A DNA stretch of 64,000 nt, taken from contig NZ_CP034464.1 of NCBI RefSeq assembly GCF_003955735.1, forward strand, positions 3,100,001-3,164,000, read 5' to 3'. The position numbers and the translations under genes are program-made. The notes under the pieces are model-generated. The model made no database searches. It was not told the DNA's origin and worked only from the letters and a program-made list of their open reading frames with translations. The DNA comes from Undibacterium parvum. GTDB lineage: Bacteria; Pseudomonadota; Gammaproteobacteria; Burkholderiales; Burkholderiaceae_D. This document shows, piece by piece, positions 1 to 7,334 of this stretch (the first letter of the stretch is position 1; each line of letters begins with the position of its first letter).

Positions 1-1
1 A

Positions 2-802
2 AATATTAAAGCGCGTTTTGCAATGGAACAAGCGCTGGTGCAGGCAATTGAGTTGAATCAGTTCGTATTGCATTACCAACCACGCGTCAATACGATAAGT
101 GGCGAAATGATCAGCATGGAAGCATTAATCCGCTGGATACACCCAGAGCGTGGACTCATTTCTCCAATAGAATTTATCCCAATAGCGGAAAGTACCGGAC
201 TAATCCTTGCTCTTGGTGACATGGTTATGGAAAAAGCATGCTCCCAAATATCGGACTGGAAGAATCAACAATTACCATTAGTCCCGGTCTCGATTAATGT
301 CTCTGCTCGACAATTTCACGCTGGAGATCTACAAAAAAAACTCAATGTTTGTTTAAAAAAATATGAGATCGATGCGACATTACTTGAGGTAGAAATTACT
401 GAATCAGCCATGATGGGCGAGGACAATGCGATTATTGCAGAGCTAGCCGCCATCAGGTCTCTAGGTATAAAACTATTAGTCGATGATTTTGGCACTGGCT
501 ATTCTTCGCTCTCGCAACTGCAGAGACTAGAAATGGATGTATTAAAGATTGATCGTGTATTTACTAGTGAACTGGGAAAATCACGGGAAGGTGAAATTTT
601 CTTTAAGGCGATAGTCTCAATGGCGCATGCCTTGAACATGGGAGTGGTCGCAGAGGGCGTGGAAACGTTGGAGCAACTTGGAATACTACGCACATTGTGT
701 TGCGATGAAATACAAGGGTATTTTATTTCTCGTCCCGTAACACCTGAAACAATGTCGGAACTAATGCTGCAACGATATTTGATGCCGTCTGTTGCGATTT
801 GA
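2..802 (+). CDS. EAL-domain cyclic-di-GMP phosphodiesterase, 3' part (5' end outside window)
   Basis: C-terminal part of a cyclic-di-GMP phosphodiesterase. The frame is open from base 2, and the residues before the first Met (NIKARFA) read like the linker between a GGDEF domain and an EAL domain, so this is probably the end of a GGDEF-EAL or sensor-EAL protein rather than a gene starting at base 23. Counting from that Met, the signature EALIRW begins at residue 33. It is followed by the SINVSARQF strand, EITES, DDFGTGYSSL, LKID, AEGVET and QGY. The metal ligands and the catalytic Lys/Glu of active EAL enzymes all appear to be present, so hydrolysis of c-di-GMP to pGpG is expected. Input domains cannot be seen. 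No clear terminator follows the stop. Confidence 0.9.
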   Translation, partial: NIKARFAMEQALVQAIELNQFVLHYQPRVNTISGEMISMEALIRWIHPERGLISPIEFIPIAESTGLILALGDMVMEKACSQISDWKNQQLPLVPVSINVSARQFHAGDLQKKLNVCLKKYEIDATLLEVEITESAMMGEDNAIIAELAAIRSLGIKLLVDDFGTGYSSLSQLQRLEMDVLKIDRVFTSELGKSREGEIFFKAIVSMAHALNMGVVAEGVETLEQLGILRTLCCDEIQGYFISRPVTPETMSELMLQRYLMPSVAI

Positions 803-1553
803 GTTTAAATTTTGTGGCAATTAGCTTTCCGATAAAGCACTTCTAAAAAACGAATAATTGCAATAGAATTAATTTGGACAATGAAATTGCTGATGGGATT
901 ATTCGTCACCCCTGATAGGTGTAACCTACCGCACATTGTAAGCCCTAATCCACGAAAATTTCAGAGTCTCCGGTTTTCTCAGCGCCCCAACATCTTTTGA
1001 CCGTCTTGGTACAGTGTGCCGTCAGAGGCAATAGCCATCACGGAGTAACAGGCATTGCAAGGCTGCGAAGATTCCACATTCGTCATCCACCAACAACAGG
1101 ATTCGCGGCGAGGTTTTCACAATAGCGCGGTTCTCCGAGGCATTTCTGGTCTTACGCGCCTTGCAGGGTGCTGCAGATTCGTCTTGGGTCTTAACCATAA
1201 GCTGCTTGTCGCGTTCGTTCCGCGTACGAAGGAAATTGAGAAAGTGAGCCGGTGTTGGCGAGCGCCAACAATTACCCTCCAAACTTGCGCCAATGCGTCA
1301 GTTGGTAGGTAACGGCCCGCGGCCTGACCTTTCTACGCCATCGCGAATGTCTCTTCAGGGCACTGGCCTGCTGTTGACAGGACATCGCCGACCGGCAGCA
1401 AACAGTCTGGATTAAGCAGTCAACTCTTAGCGTAAAAACACAAAGGAAAAATCACAAAAGCAGAATCTATAAATTTGAAAATTGAAGTTTTGGCTTTTCT
1501 GGAATGGAAGCTTGTAGCAAAAAATTTTAAACTGTTGATGATAGGTTTTATTT
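803..1553. other. 751-bp stretch without an intact gene
   Basis: No open frame here has a convincing start, ribosome binding site and family match. The minus strand between 1022 and 1120 carries a short response-regulator-like remnant, listed separately. The rest (about 803-1020 and 1121-1553) gives no recognisable protein in any frame. Base composition becomes AT-rich just before the next gene (1440-1550), which could hold its promoter, but no good -35/-10 pair was found. Confidence 0.5.
1022..1120 (-). pseudogene. Response-regulator receiver-domain remnant (N-terminal stub)
   Basis: Reading the minus strand from a GTG at 1118-1120, the peptide VKTSPRILLLVDDE followed by GIFAALQCLLLRDGY matches the first beta strand, acidic pocket and helix 1 of a receiver domain. 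The frame then hits TGA at 1022-1024, long before the phospho-acceptor Asp would be reached. Downstream frames show no clear continuation. This is most simply a decayed two-component regulator gene, with only about 33 residues recognisable. A chance resemblance is possible, but the run of receiver-type residues is long. It sits in a patch of mobile-DNA debris. Confidence 0.5.
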
Positions 1554-1871
1554 ATGAAATCAAAAATTTCTGGGGGGCTTGTACACGAATTACCTTTTGA
1601 TTTTGCCAGAACGTTAACTGAAAAAGATGTAATAAATATCTGGGAAGAGTTGACACCAATCGGCCGAAACGAATTTATTTGCTGGGTTGAAGACGCCAAA
1701 CAAGAAAAAACTAGAACAAAACGAATTGTTCGTGCTGTCGAGGAATTGCTCGACGGAAAGAAGCGGCCATGCTGTTGGGTAGGGTGTATTCATCGGACGG
1801 ACAAGAAGCCTAGCAAGTGGCAGCAGGACGTTTTAATGGATAAAAAGCCCTATAAGTCAGGGGCAAAGTAA
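1554..1871 (+). CDS. YdeI/OmpD-associated-type small protein
   Basis: A 105-residue soluble protein. The middle section (about residues 36-82: TPIGRNEFICWVED, then VRAVEELLDGKKRPCCW and the end CIHR) resembles the C-terminal segment of the YdeI/OmpD-associated family, whose members carry a similar RNEWICW...GKRRPCCWPGC pattern. The molecular role of that family is not settled; some members were linked to bacteriocin or polymyxin protection. Two adjacent Cys plus a third Cys six residues later could bind metal, which is inference only. No strong Shine-Dalgarno precedes the ATG, so the start is uncertain. Only 40 bp separate it from the VOC gene, so the two may be co-transcribed. It lies in the accessory patch. 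Confidence 0.7.
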   Translation: MKSKISGGLVHELPFDFARTLTEKDVINIWEELTPIGRNEFICWVEDAKQEKTRTKRIVRAVEELLDGKKRPCCWVGCIHRTDKKPSKWQQDVLMDKKPYKSGAK

Positions 1872-1911
1872 AATTAAACCAACACCAACACATATCTCGA
1901 CTGGAGGTCCT

Positions 1912-2298
1912 ATGCTTATCCCACCAGGTTTCAATACCGTAACGCCCTACTTCTTCGTTGAAGGTGCAGATCGCTTCATTGAGTTCCTCGTTCACGGGCT
2001 TGGAGGCATCGAAATTGGCCGCCACATGAATGGCGATCGAATAGCAAATGCACAGGTTCGTCTCGGCACTTCCACAGTGATGGTCAGCGAAGCATCAAAC
2101 GGCTTCCCAGCCATGCCAGCTTCCTACTATCTCTACGTCGAGAACGCGGATGAATCCATGCAGAGAGCAATCGCCGCTGGGGGTACGAAGATCATGGACG
2201 TAGCCAACATGCCATACCAGGACAGACAAGGCGGCATCAAAGATCAATTCGGCAATCTTTGGTGGCTATCGCAGCGCCTGATCAATGGTCCATACTGA
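1912..2298 (+). CDS. VOC-superfamily (glyoxalase/PhnB-like) protein
   Basis: A 128-residue protein with the paired beta-alpha-beta-beta-beta layout of the vicinal-oxygen-chelate superfamily. It opens with a NTVTPYFFVEGADRFIEFL module, has a central TVMVSEAS strand, and ends with the typical DQFGNLWWLSQRL motif of the PhnB/glyoxalase-like branch. Family members bind a divalent metal and act on small electrophiles or confer resistance (bleomycin, fosfomycin); the substrate cannot be read from sequence. The start is supported by CTGGAGG seven to eight bases upstream. An attC-like hairpin follows 45 bp after the stop, so the gene may be an old integron cassette. VOC genes are common cassette cargo. 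Confidence 0.85.
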   Translation: MLIPPGFNTVTPYFFVEGADRFIEFLVHGLGGIEIGRHMNGDRIANAQVRLGTSTVMVSEASNGFPAMPASYYLYVENADESMQRAIAAGGTKIMDVANMPYQDRQGGIKDQFGNLWWLSQRLINGPY

Positions 2299-2343
2299 GC
2301 GTGATAAGAACGCTTCACATGCATGTCAACTCCGCGAATTGCG

Positions 2344-2418
2344 GCCTTACGCCTCGCTCAAGCTGAGCACCAACGGCGTGTCACGCTGGGTGGCGCCAGC
2401 TTAGCTCGAACGTTAAGA
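2344..2418 (+). other. attC-like recombination site (decayed integron cassette end)
   Basis: Downstream of the VOC gene lies a site with the architecture of an integron attC. An R''-like box GCCTTAC (2344-2350; consensus RYYYAAC, one mismatch) is followed by an L''-like arm TCAAGCTGAGC (2358-2368). A self-complementary middle (GCGTG 2376-2380 / CACGC 2382-2386, flanked by CACC/GGTG) comes next. Then an L'-like arm GCTTAGCTCGA (2399-2409) pairs with L'' at 9 of 11 positions. An R'-like box GTTAAGA (2412-2418; consensus GTTRRRY, last base off) closes it. No integrase gene or second attC was seen, so it would be a solitary, mutated site. Confidence 0.5.
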
Positions 2419-2473
2419 CACCAGATTTTCGAGCCGCGACCGTCTCCTTTCAGTCTGTTGTTGCCCATCGGAC

Positions 2474-2629
2474 GCCATCTTCAATTTAAATGCTGGTTTG
2501 GAATGTAAATGCATGGTTTTTTGATGCAACTTGGTGGCTGTTTTGAAATGCCATTCGCTGGCCGCTTTAAATGCAGAAAAGTGGCAGGTTTATTATGCAC
2601 GTCGGTGGCTTATTTGATGCGAATACACA
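2474..2629. mobile_element. Orphan terminus of an IS21-family-like insertion sequence
   Basis: A row of imperfect direct repeats of the form TGGCnGnTTTnnnATGC occurs here. The ATGC ends fall at 2493, 2512, 2527, 2551, 2574, 2598 and 2620, mostly 22-24 bp apart, and the array closes with GAATACACA at 2629 (TGTGTATTC on the other strand). Multiple subterminal repeats of this type with a TGT tip are a hallmark of IS21-family ends. The element body should extend to the left, but the attC-like site and VOC gene are there and no istA or istB sequence is visible. This is therefore a left-over end after deletion. The family call is from pattern only. Confidence 0.5.
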
Positions 2630-2632
2630 CTA

Positions 2633-2708
2633 GGGGAGAGTATCGCCTTTTTTTTTACATTGCGCACGTTCTCTGTGCGTAAGCGCTTGATTGATGCAGA
2701 TACTCCCC
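2633..2708. repeat. Intergenic repeat with GGGGAG-GTATC / GATACTCCCC arms
   Basis: GGGGAGAGTATC (2633-2644) and GATACTCCCC (2699-2708) form an imperfect inverted repeat around about 55 bp. The GATACTCCCC arm recurs in other intergenic gaps of the window (near 23611 and 33231, and as a degenerate form near 15341). The rest of 2709-2955 shows no gene; a promoter for the binding-protein gene is presumably there but no convincing boxes were found. Confidence 0.4.
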
Positions 2709-2955
2709 ATTTAGGGCTATATATTTAGGCCTTCCCTTACCAGGCTTTCTCTAGAACCACACTAAAAGCTTGCGGGCTTGAAGTCGGCGAGATTCTGGTG
2801 CGCATTGAAAGCGCCGCTTCTGGCTGGAAAATGCTGCTATTGTAAATTGGTAAATGCCGATAGACTGCGGTTTATGACTCTTGCGGAAACCCACTCAGCA
2901 CGACGCTGGAGCGAGCCTACTAAACCAGATGTTTAGCTTAAATAGCGAGTGAAAT

Positions 2956-3711
2956 ATGCGCGTAGCTTTTCAGGCTTTTGTCATCGTCGCCTGTTGGATC
3001 TGGGGTGTTCAGCCTAGTTCGGCTGCCGATATTTTAGTTGTGGGGGCTGAGTTCGCACAGATTTATGAGCGCAATGAGACCGGTGAGTTTACCGGTTTAG
3101 ACGTGGAGATACTACGTAGCATAGCCAGGCAAAATGGCGATACGCTCAGTTTTCAGATTCTTCCCTGGGCCAGGGCACAAAAAATGGTTGAGGCTAATCA
3201 GGCTCAGATACTGGTTGGACCGTATAAAACGACGCAACGGGAGACTCGTTTTGTGTTTGCCGAGAAGCCATTCTATCGTGATGATATGGTGTTTTACGCG
3301 CTAAAACTGGCTAAGTTTCAATGGGATGGGCGCTATTCTTCCTTGCAGGACAAGCGTGTTGGTGTCATCAATGGCTGGGCATACGGCGCTCAGTTTGAGG
3401 AGCAGCGCAAAACGCTGAAGATAGAGTCGGCAAATTCTCTGCGCAATGCCCTCTTAATGCTAAAAGCTAAGCATATCGATGTATTAGCAAGCAATGTGCG
3501 CAATACCGAGGCACTGCTAAATAGCCTGGAGTTGGCAGGAGAGATTAGTGCCGTCGCCAACGTCATCGATAGTCAGGATGGATATTTTGCCTATTGTAAG
3601 CAAGTTAGCTGCGATCAGCTCCGTGTGCGCTTCGATAGCTTATTCACGCGACTCAGAGAAAGCGGCGAATTATCTAAAATGGCACAAACTTTTAAGCTGC
3701 GCATGCCTTAA
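2956..3711 (+). CDS. Periplasmic substrate-binding protein, SBP_bac_3 type
   Basis: A 251-residue protein with an N-terminal signal peptide (hydrophobic residues about 5-20, cleavage likely after SSAA near residue 23). The body follows the two-lobed fold of amino-acid-type ABC transporter binding proteins (family 3). It has FTGLDVEILRSIARQNG near residue 44, LPWARAQKMVEANQAQILVG near residue 67, and RVGVINGWAYG at the hinge near residue 128. The C-terminal lobe has SGELSKMAQTFK. No permease or ATPase gene is adjacent, so it is an orphan. Such orphans in Burkholderiales often have unknown ligands or act as sensors. The ligand cannot be predicted. It stands alone, transcribed towards the alanine operon but about 500 bp before it. 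Confidence 0.8.
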   Translation: MRVAFQAFVIVACWIWGVQPSSAADILVVGAEFAQIYERNETGEFTGLDVEILRSIARQNGDTLSFQILPWARAQKMVEANQAQILVGPYKTTQRETRFVFAEKPFYRDDMVFYALKLAKFQWDGRYSSLQDKRVGVINGWAYGAQFEEQRKTLKIESANSLRNALLMLKAKHIDVLASNVRNTEALLNSLELAGEISAVANVIDSQDGYFAYCKQVSCDQLRVRFDSLFTRLRESGELSKMAQTFKLRMP

Positions 3712-3958
3712 AACCTGCCGATTCATCCAGGGATGCGGTCATGTCTGCTTCCCGATATAAATAGATAAAGCAATACGGGTTGTCCACAGTGGACGTGCTG
3801 GGGCAAGTCCGTAATATGTGCATCTTTTTTGACAATATTTGGCGGGCTAATATGCCTGTTTTGGGTGGCGAGCAGATACTCGTGGAAACGAGCTAGCTAT
3901 TTTTTCGCTACATAGGATGGATGCTATAGCGGTCTATTTCGTATCAATATCAATACAC

Positions 3959-3976
3959 TGTAATGATATTGATACA
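3959..3976. promoter_or_regulatory. Candidate TyrR-type operator 1 (TGTA-N10-TACA)
   Basis: TGTAATGATATTGATACA fits the dyad pattern TGTA-N10-TACA shared by TyrR and PhhR boxes (classical consensus TGTAAA-N6-TTTACA). It overlaps a longer palindrome, GTATCAATATCA (3941-3952) with TGATATTGATAC (3964-3975). Its centre is about 180 bp upstream of the start point predicted from the sigma-54 promoter, a normal distance for an upstream activating sequence. A TyrR-type activator is encoded in the same locus. Binding is inference. Confidence 0.5.
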
Positions 3977-4039
3977 GTGTACTGTTTTTATGACGACATA
4001 GACATATACTCTGGGGGTACGTGGTTCTTTTTGGGATTC

Positions 4040-4057
4040 TGTATTGAAAACAATACA
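4040..4057. promoter_or_regulatory. Candidate TyrR-type operator 2 (TGTA-N10-TACA)
   Basis: TGTATTGAAAACAATACA is a perfect dyad with the TGTA-N10-TACA layout. It is embedded in a 9-bp perfect inverted repeat with an AAAA loop (4038-4059). Its centre is 81 bp from that of box 1 and about 100 bp upstream of the predicted start point. The two boxes share the pattern but differ in the middle, as expected of operators rather than a copied repeat. No T-tract follows, so a terminator is unlikely. Confidence 0.55.
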
Positions 4058-4120
4058 GAGGATGCACTCTAAAACGACATGTTTTTTTTAAGTGCTTGAA
4101 TTGCTTCATTATTATTTTGT

Positions 4121-4136
4121 TGGCACGTTGCTTGCT
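4121..4136 (+). promoter_or_regulatory. Sigma-54 (RpoN) promoter of the alr/dadX-dadA locus
   Basis: TGGCACG at 4121-4127 and TTGCT at 4132-4136 are separated by four bases. This matches the RpoN consensus TGGCACG-N4-TTGC[A/T] at every position, with GG and GC exactly ten bases apart. Transcription would start about 12 bases after the GC, near 4147, giving a leader of about 70 bases to the ATG at 4218. The promoter excludes the longer upstream starts of the alr frame (4092 and 4137 lie before the start point). Confidence 0.75.
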
Positions 4137-4217
4137 ATGAATAGGCAAACTCGCTGTTTATTGCGAGTTTTTACAATGAAAAAATTTGAGCGCTTGATCA
4201 CCATGGGGGGAGCGAAG

Positions 4218-5330
4218 ATGCAGCAAGATGCGGGGCGTGCCGGAGCACTGTTAACGATAGATTTAGGGGCGATCAGAAGTAATTATCGCCTGCTACAGAA
4301 TAAGCTCGATGGCGCACTATGTGGTGCGGCGGTCAAAGCGGATGCGTATGGCCTGGGTGTGCTACCGGTGTCGCAGGCCTTGGTGGCTGAGGGCTGTCGA
4401 CATTTGTTCGTGGCGCATCTGGAGGAGGCGATTGCTGTGCGCCCGCATGTGCCAGAAACGGTTGCGATTTATGTGATGCATGGCGCTCCGCGTGGTTATG
4501 AACCTGAATTTATCGAGCACCGTTGTATTCCGGTGTTAAACAGCCGCGAACAAATTGCTGCTTGGAGCTCTTTAGCGGCTGCGCGCCAGAGCGCTTTGCC
4601 TGCCATCATGCAATTCGATACCGGAATGTCGCGCATGGGTTTGTCGGGTCAGGAAGTACAGGGATTGCTGGCTGATACGGATGCTTTACGTGGTATAGAT
4701 GTGCGTTATTTGATGAGTCACTTGGCCTGCGCGGAAGATCAGGCGCATCCTATGAATCAAAAGCAATTAGCAGCGTTCAAGGCGCTGCGCGCACAATTTC
4801 CTGGTTGCGGTGCCAGCCTGGCGAATTCTTCGGGTATATTTTTAGGTGCCGAGTTTCATTTTGATCTGGCGCGCCCTGGTGCCGCTTTGTATGGCGTAGC
4901 GCCAGTGGCTGGTGCTGCCAATCCTATGCAAGCGGTAGTGCGTTTGCAAGGTGCCATCATACAAACCCGTGAGCTGGCGCCTGGAACCGGGGTTGGCTAT
5001 AGCCTGACCTGGCAAAGTGCCCAGCCTAGCCGGATTGCAACGGTGGCGGTCGGTTATGCCGATGGTTGGTTGCGTAGTCTGAGTAACCGCGGGGTGGCGC
5101 ATATTGCTGGTGTTGAGGCTCCTATGGTGGGCAATGTCTCTATGGATACGATCACCTTAGATGTTAGCCAGGTGCCGCTGGAACACTTGCAGGCAGGTAG
5201 TTTGGTTGATCTGATCTCCGCCAACAATACTGTGGATCAGGTGGCGGCACGCGCTGGCACCATAGGCTATGAGATCTTGACTAGTCTGGGGGCGCGTTAT
5301 CAGCGTCGCTATGTGGGCGAAGTTACTTGA
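4218..5330 (+). CDS. alr: Alanine racemase, catabolic type (DadX/Alr)
   Basis: PLP-dependent racemase interconverting L- and D-alanine. The start at 4218 gives 370 residues, the usual family size. It has a strong Shine-Dalgarno (GGGGGGAG, 4205-4212) and lies downstream of the sigma-54 start point; the frame is open further upstream but those Met codons fit neither signal. The PLP lysine is K40 in AAVKADAYGLG. The second catalytic residue is the Tyr of GVGYSLTW in the C-terminal barrel, and MVGNVSMD is the conserved Met/Asp loop. With dadA directly downstream it most likely serves alanine catabolism (dadX role): racemisation, then oxidation of D-alanine. If no other alr exists in the genome, it must also supply D-Ala for the cell wall. 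Confidence 0.95.
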   Translation: MQQDAGRAGALLTIDLGAIRSNYRLLQNKLDGALCGAAVKADAYGLGVLPVSQALVAEGCRHLFVAHLEEAIAVRPHVPETVAIYVMHGAPRGYEPEFIEHRCIPVLNSREQIAAWSSLAAARQSALPAIMQFDTGMSRMGLSGQEVQGLLADTDALRGIDVRYLMSHLACAEDQAHPMNQKQLAAFKALRAQFPGCGASLANSSGIFLGAEFHFDLARPGAALYGVAPVAGAANPMQAVVRLQGAIIQTRELAPGTGVGYSLTWQSAQPSRIATVAVGYADGWLRSLSNRGVAHIAGVEAPMVGNVSMDTITLDVSQVPLEHLQAGSLVDLISANNTVDQVAARAGTIGYEILTSLGARYQRRYVGEVT

Positions 5331-5395
5331 GGTGGCGTAAGCGCGATTTGGTTTTAGCCAGCACAAATATTAAATTAATTAAGAATAAAAATACC

Positions 5396-5410
5396 ACGAC
5401 TTTAAGTCGT
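5396..5410. promoter_or_regulatory. 15-bp palindrome between alr and dadA
   Basis: ACGACTTTAAGTCGT is a perfect dyad around a central T, five bases before the dadA Shine-Dalgarno AGGAGC (5415-5420). It lies in a 97-bp AT-rich gap. It could be an operator or an mRNA processing hairpin that sets the dadA:alr ratio; it lacks the T-tract of a terminator. Function is unproven. Confidence 0.35.
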
Positions 5411-5427
5411 TCTTAGGAGCAAGAAAA

Positions 5428-6723
5428 ATGAAGATCGTTATTTTAGGCGCAGGCGTGATTGGTACAGCATCGGCTTATTATTTGGCCAAGACGGGGCATG
5501 AAGTCACGGTGCTGGAGCGCCAACCGGCACCTGGTCTGGAAACCAGTTACGCCAATGCGGGTGAAGTCTCGCCCGGTTATTCTGCACCATGGGCCGGCCC
5601 TGGCATCCCTCTGAAAGCGATCAAGTGGCTGATGATGCGCCACAGCCCTTTAGCGATACGCCCTAGTCTGGATCCGCAGATGTGGCGTTGGGTGACGCAG
5701 ATGCTGATGAATTGCACCACCAAACGCTACGAGATCAACAAGGGCCGCATGTTGCGCATGGCTGAATACAGCCGCGATGTGTTGCAGCAATTGCGTAGCG
5801 ATACCGGCATTCATTACGATGAGCGCACTCAGGGCACGCTGCAATTATTCCGCGATCAAAAGCAGCTCGATGCGGCAGCGACCGATATCGCGATTCTGGA
5901 ACGTTACGGCGTACCTTACGAATTATTAGATAAAGCGGCTTGCTTAAAGGTCGAGCCAGCGTTAAAACATGTGCAGCATAAGTTTGTCGGCGCCTTGCGT
6001 TTGCCTGGCGACGAGACTGGCGATTGTTTTAAATTTACCCAAAGTCTGGCGCAGTTGGCCGAGGGCTTGGGCGTCAAGTTTAAATATGGCGTCAGCATAG
6101 AAAAATTAGTCGCCAACGGCGATAAAATCAGTTCAGTGAAAACCTCGATTGGTGATGTGACTGCCGACAGTTTTGTGCTGGCCCTGGGCAGTTATTCGCC
6201 TATCTTGCTGCGTGAATTAGGCATTAAAATCCCTGTGTATCCGATCAAGGGATATTCGATCACGGTGCCGATTATTGATGCTGATTGTGCACCAGAATCG
6301 ACTGTCATGGACGAAACCTATAAAGTGGCGATCACCCGCCTCGGTGACCGCATACGGGTCGGTGGAACCGCTGAAATTACTGGCTACAACCTCGATCTGC
6401 GTGCCGCTCGCAAAGAAACGCTGGTGCATTCTGTGACTGATTTATTCCCGAATGGCGGTGATATAGAAAAAGCCGAATTCTGGACTGGCTTACGGCCTAT
6501 GACGCCAGATGGTACACCTATCGTAGGACCTACACCATACCGTAATTTGTTCCTGAATACCGGACACGGCACCTTGGGTTGGACCATGGCTTGCGGCTCT
6601 GGCCAGTTTATCGCCGACGTGGTCTCTGGCAAACGCCCGGCGATTTCTACCGAAGGCTTGTTCATGGATAGATATGGTAGTGTGAACCGTCCGATTATCC
6701 TTTCCAGCGAGTTGCAAGCATGA
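5428..6723 (+). CDS. dadA: D-amino acid dehydrogenase small subunit DadA
   Basis: FAD-dependent, membrane-associated dehydrogenase that oxidises D-alanine (and other D-amino acids) to pyruvate and ammonia, passing electrons to the respiratory chain. It is 431 residues, the usual length. The N-terminus is a textbook dinucleotide-binding fold, [19 protein letters not shown] at residues 4-22, ending in the Glu of VLERQ. The second half carries the DAO fold's substrate and FAD contacts, including [15 protein letters not shown] and [16 protein letters not shown] near the C-terminus. AGGAGC precedes the ATG. It follows alr by 97 bp, and its stop overlaps the start of the Rrf2-like gene (ATGA), so translation is coupled to a regulator. 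Confidence 0.95.
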   Translation: MKIVILGAGVIGTASAYYLAKTGHEVTVLERQPAPGLETSYANAGEVSPGYSAPWAGPGIPLKAIKWLMMRHSPLAIRPSLDPQMWRWVTQMLMNCTTKRYEINKGRMLRMAEYSRDVLQQLRSDTGIHYDERTQGTLQLFRDQKQLDAAATDIAILERYGVPYELLDKAACLKVEPALKHVQHKFVGALRLPGDETGDCFKFTQSLAQLAEGLGVKFKYGVSIEKLVANGDKISSVKTSIGDVTADSFVLALGSYSPILLRELGIKIPVYPIKGYSITVPIIDADCAPESTVMDETYKVAITRLGDRIRVGGTAEITGYNLDLRAARKETLVHSVTDLFPNGGDIEKAEFWTGLRPMTPDGTPIVGPTPYRNLFLNTGHGTLGWTMACGSGQFIADVVSGKRPAISTEGLFMDRYGSVNRPIILSSELQA

Positions 6724-7319
6724 AGCTGATCGAGCGCGAGCAATTACTTTCAAGCACAGAGATTTTTGCCGATCCTAGTTTGAATATGCGGTTTTATACC
6801 GCCATAGAATTGCTGGCGCAGATCGTGATGGTGATGCCGCGCACTGCCAACATCGCAAGTCTGGTGCAGGCTACCGGTAAAACCCCGCGACTGATACGTT
6901 CGATACTGGCGACCCTGAGCAAGGATGGCTTGGTGGCGCGTGACGCCAAGGAAAAAGATGCCTGGCACTGCCGTGGCTGTAACGGAATCATTACTCTGGC
7001 TGATATCTATCGCTGTTTTTGTCTGGCAGAGGAGCGTGCTTTAGCCAAGGCTGTAGCTGCTGCGGCGGAGCAAGCCGCAGCTCTTGCATCGGCCGCTGGT
7101 GCTGAGTTTGAGTCTAGTCCTCAGTTGGCGGCTAAAATCCGTAGTGCTAGCCAAAACAGTGTGGATTTGCTCATGATGCAGGTCAAAATGACGGTCAATC
7201 GTGCGGTCTTGCAACAGCTAGAGCAATTTGATTTGAGCCGCTTACGGGGCTTGGCATCAGTGACTAGTTTTCGTAGTCATAACGCGCGACCGCGTGCGTA
7301 CATGCCTGAGTCATTTTGA
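6720..7319 (+). CDS. Rrf2-like winged-helix regulator
   Basis: A 199-residue protein overlapping dadA by four bases (ATGA). Residues about 22-85 follow the Rrf2-type winged helix: [40 protein letters not shown], then [10 protein letters not shown]. Standard Rrf2 proteins bind a 2Fe-2S cluster through three Cys in a loop after the wing. Here Cys residues instead occur as CRGC and CFC around the ITLADIY strand, so the classic spacing is not seen and cluster binding is uncertain. The stretch after it is Ala-rich helix (about 104-130). It could sense redox or metabolic state and tune the dad genes, which is inference from location. Only 15 bp separate it from the TyrR-type gene. Confidence 0.7.
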   Translation: MKLIEREQLLSSTEIFADPSLNMRFYTAIELLAQIVMVMPRTANIASLVQATGKTPRLIRSILATLSKDGLVARDAKEKDAWHCRGCNGIITLADIYRCFCLAEERALAKAVAAAAEQAAALASAAGAEFESSPQLAAKIRSASQNSVDLLMMQVKMTVNRAVLQQLEQFDLSRLRGLASVTSFRSHNARPRAYMPESF

Positions 7320-7334
7320 TTTGAAAGCCTAGCG

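Larger units (their letters stand above)
3712..4217. promoter_or_regulatory. 506-bp regulatory region upstream of the alanine racemase gene
   Basis: No gene is supported here. The right-hand half holds a layered control region: a palindromic block at 3941-3981, a hairpin-forming box at 4038-4059, a sigma-54 promoter at 4121-4136 and the start region of alr. Upstream (3712-3940) the only small feature is a GTCCA-CAG-TGGAC palindrome near 3782-3794. The individual sites are listed separately. Confidence 0.6.

Noticed and set aside
2323..2508. Small open frame after the VOC gene
   Set aside because: It overlaps the attC-like hairpin and the IS-type repeats, has no ribosome site and no family pattern.
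803..2955. Genomic island or prophage
   Set aside because: Only fragments of mobile DNA are present, with no integrase, att duplication, phage or conjugation gene; it is better described as debris.
4092..4217. N-terminal extension of alanine racemase from the upstream start at 4092
   Set aside because: The extension would begin upstream of the predicted sigma-54 start point, encodes non-conserved residues, and the strong Shine-Dalgarno fits 4218.
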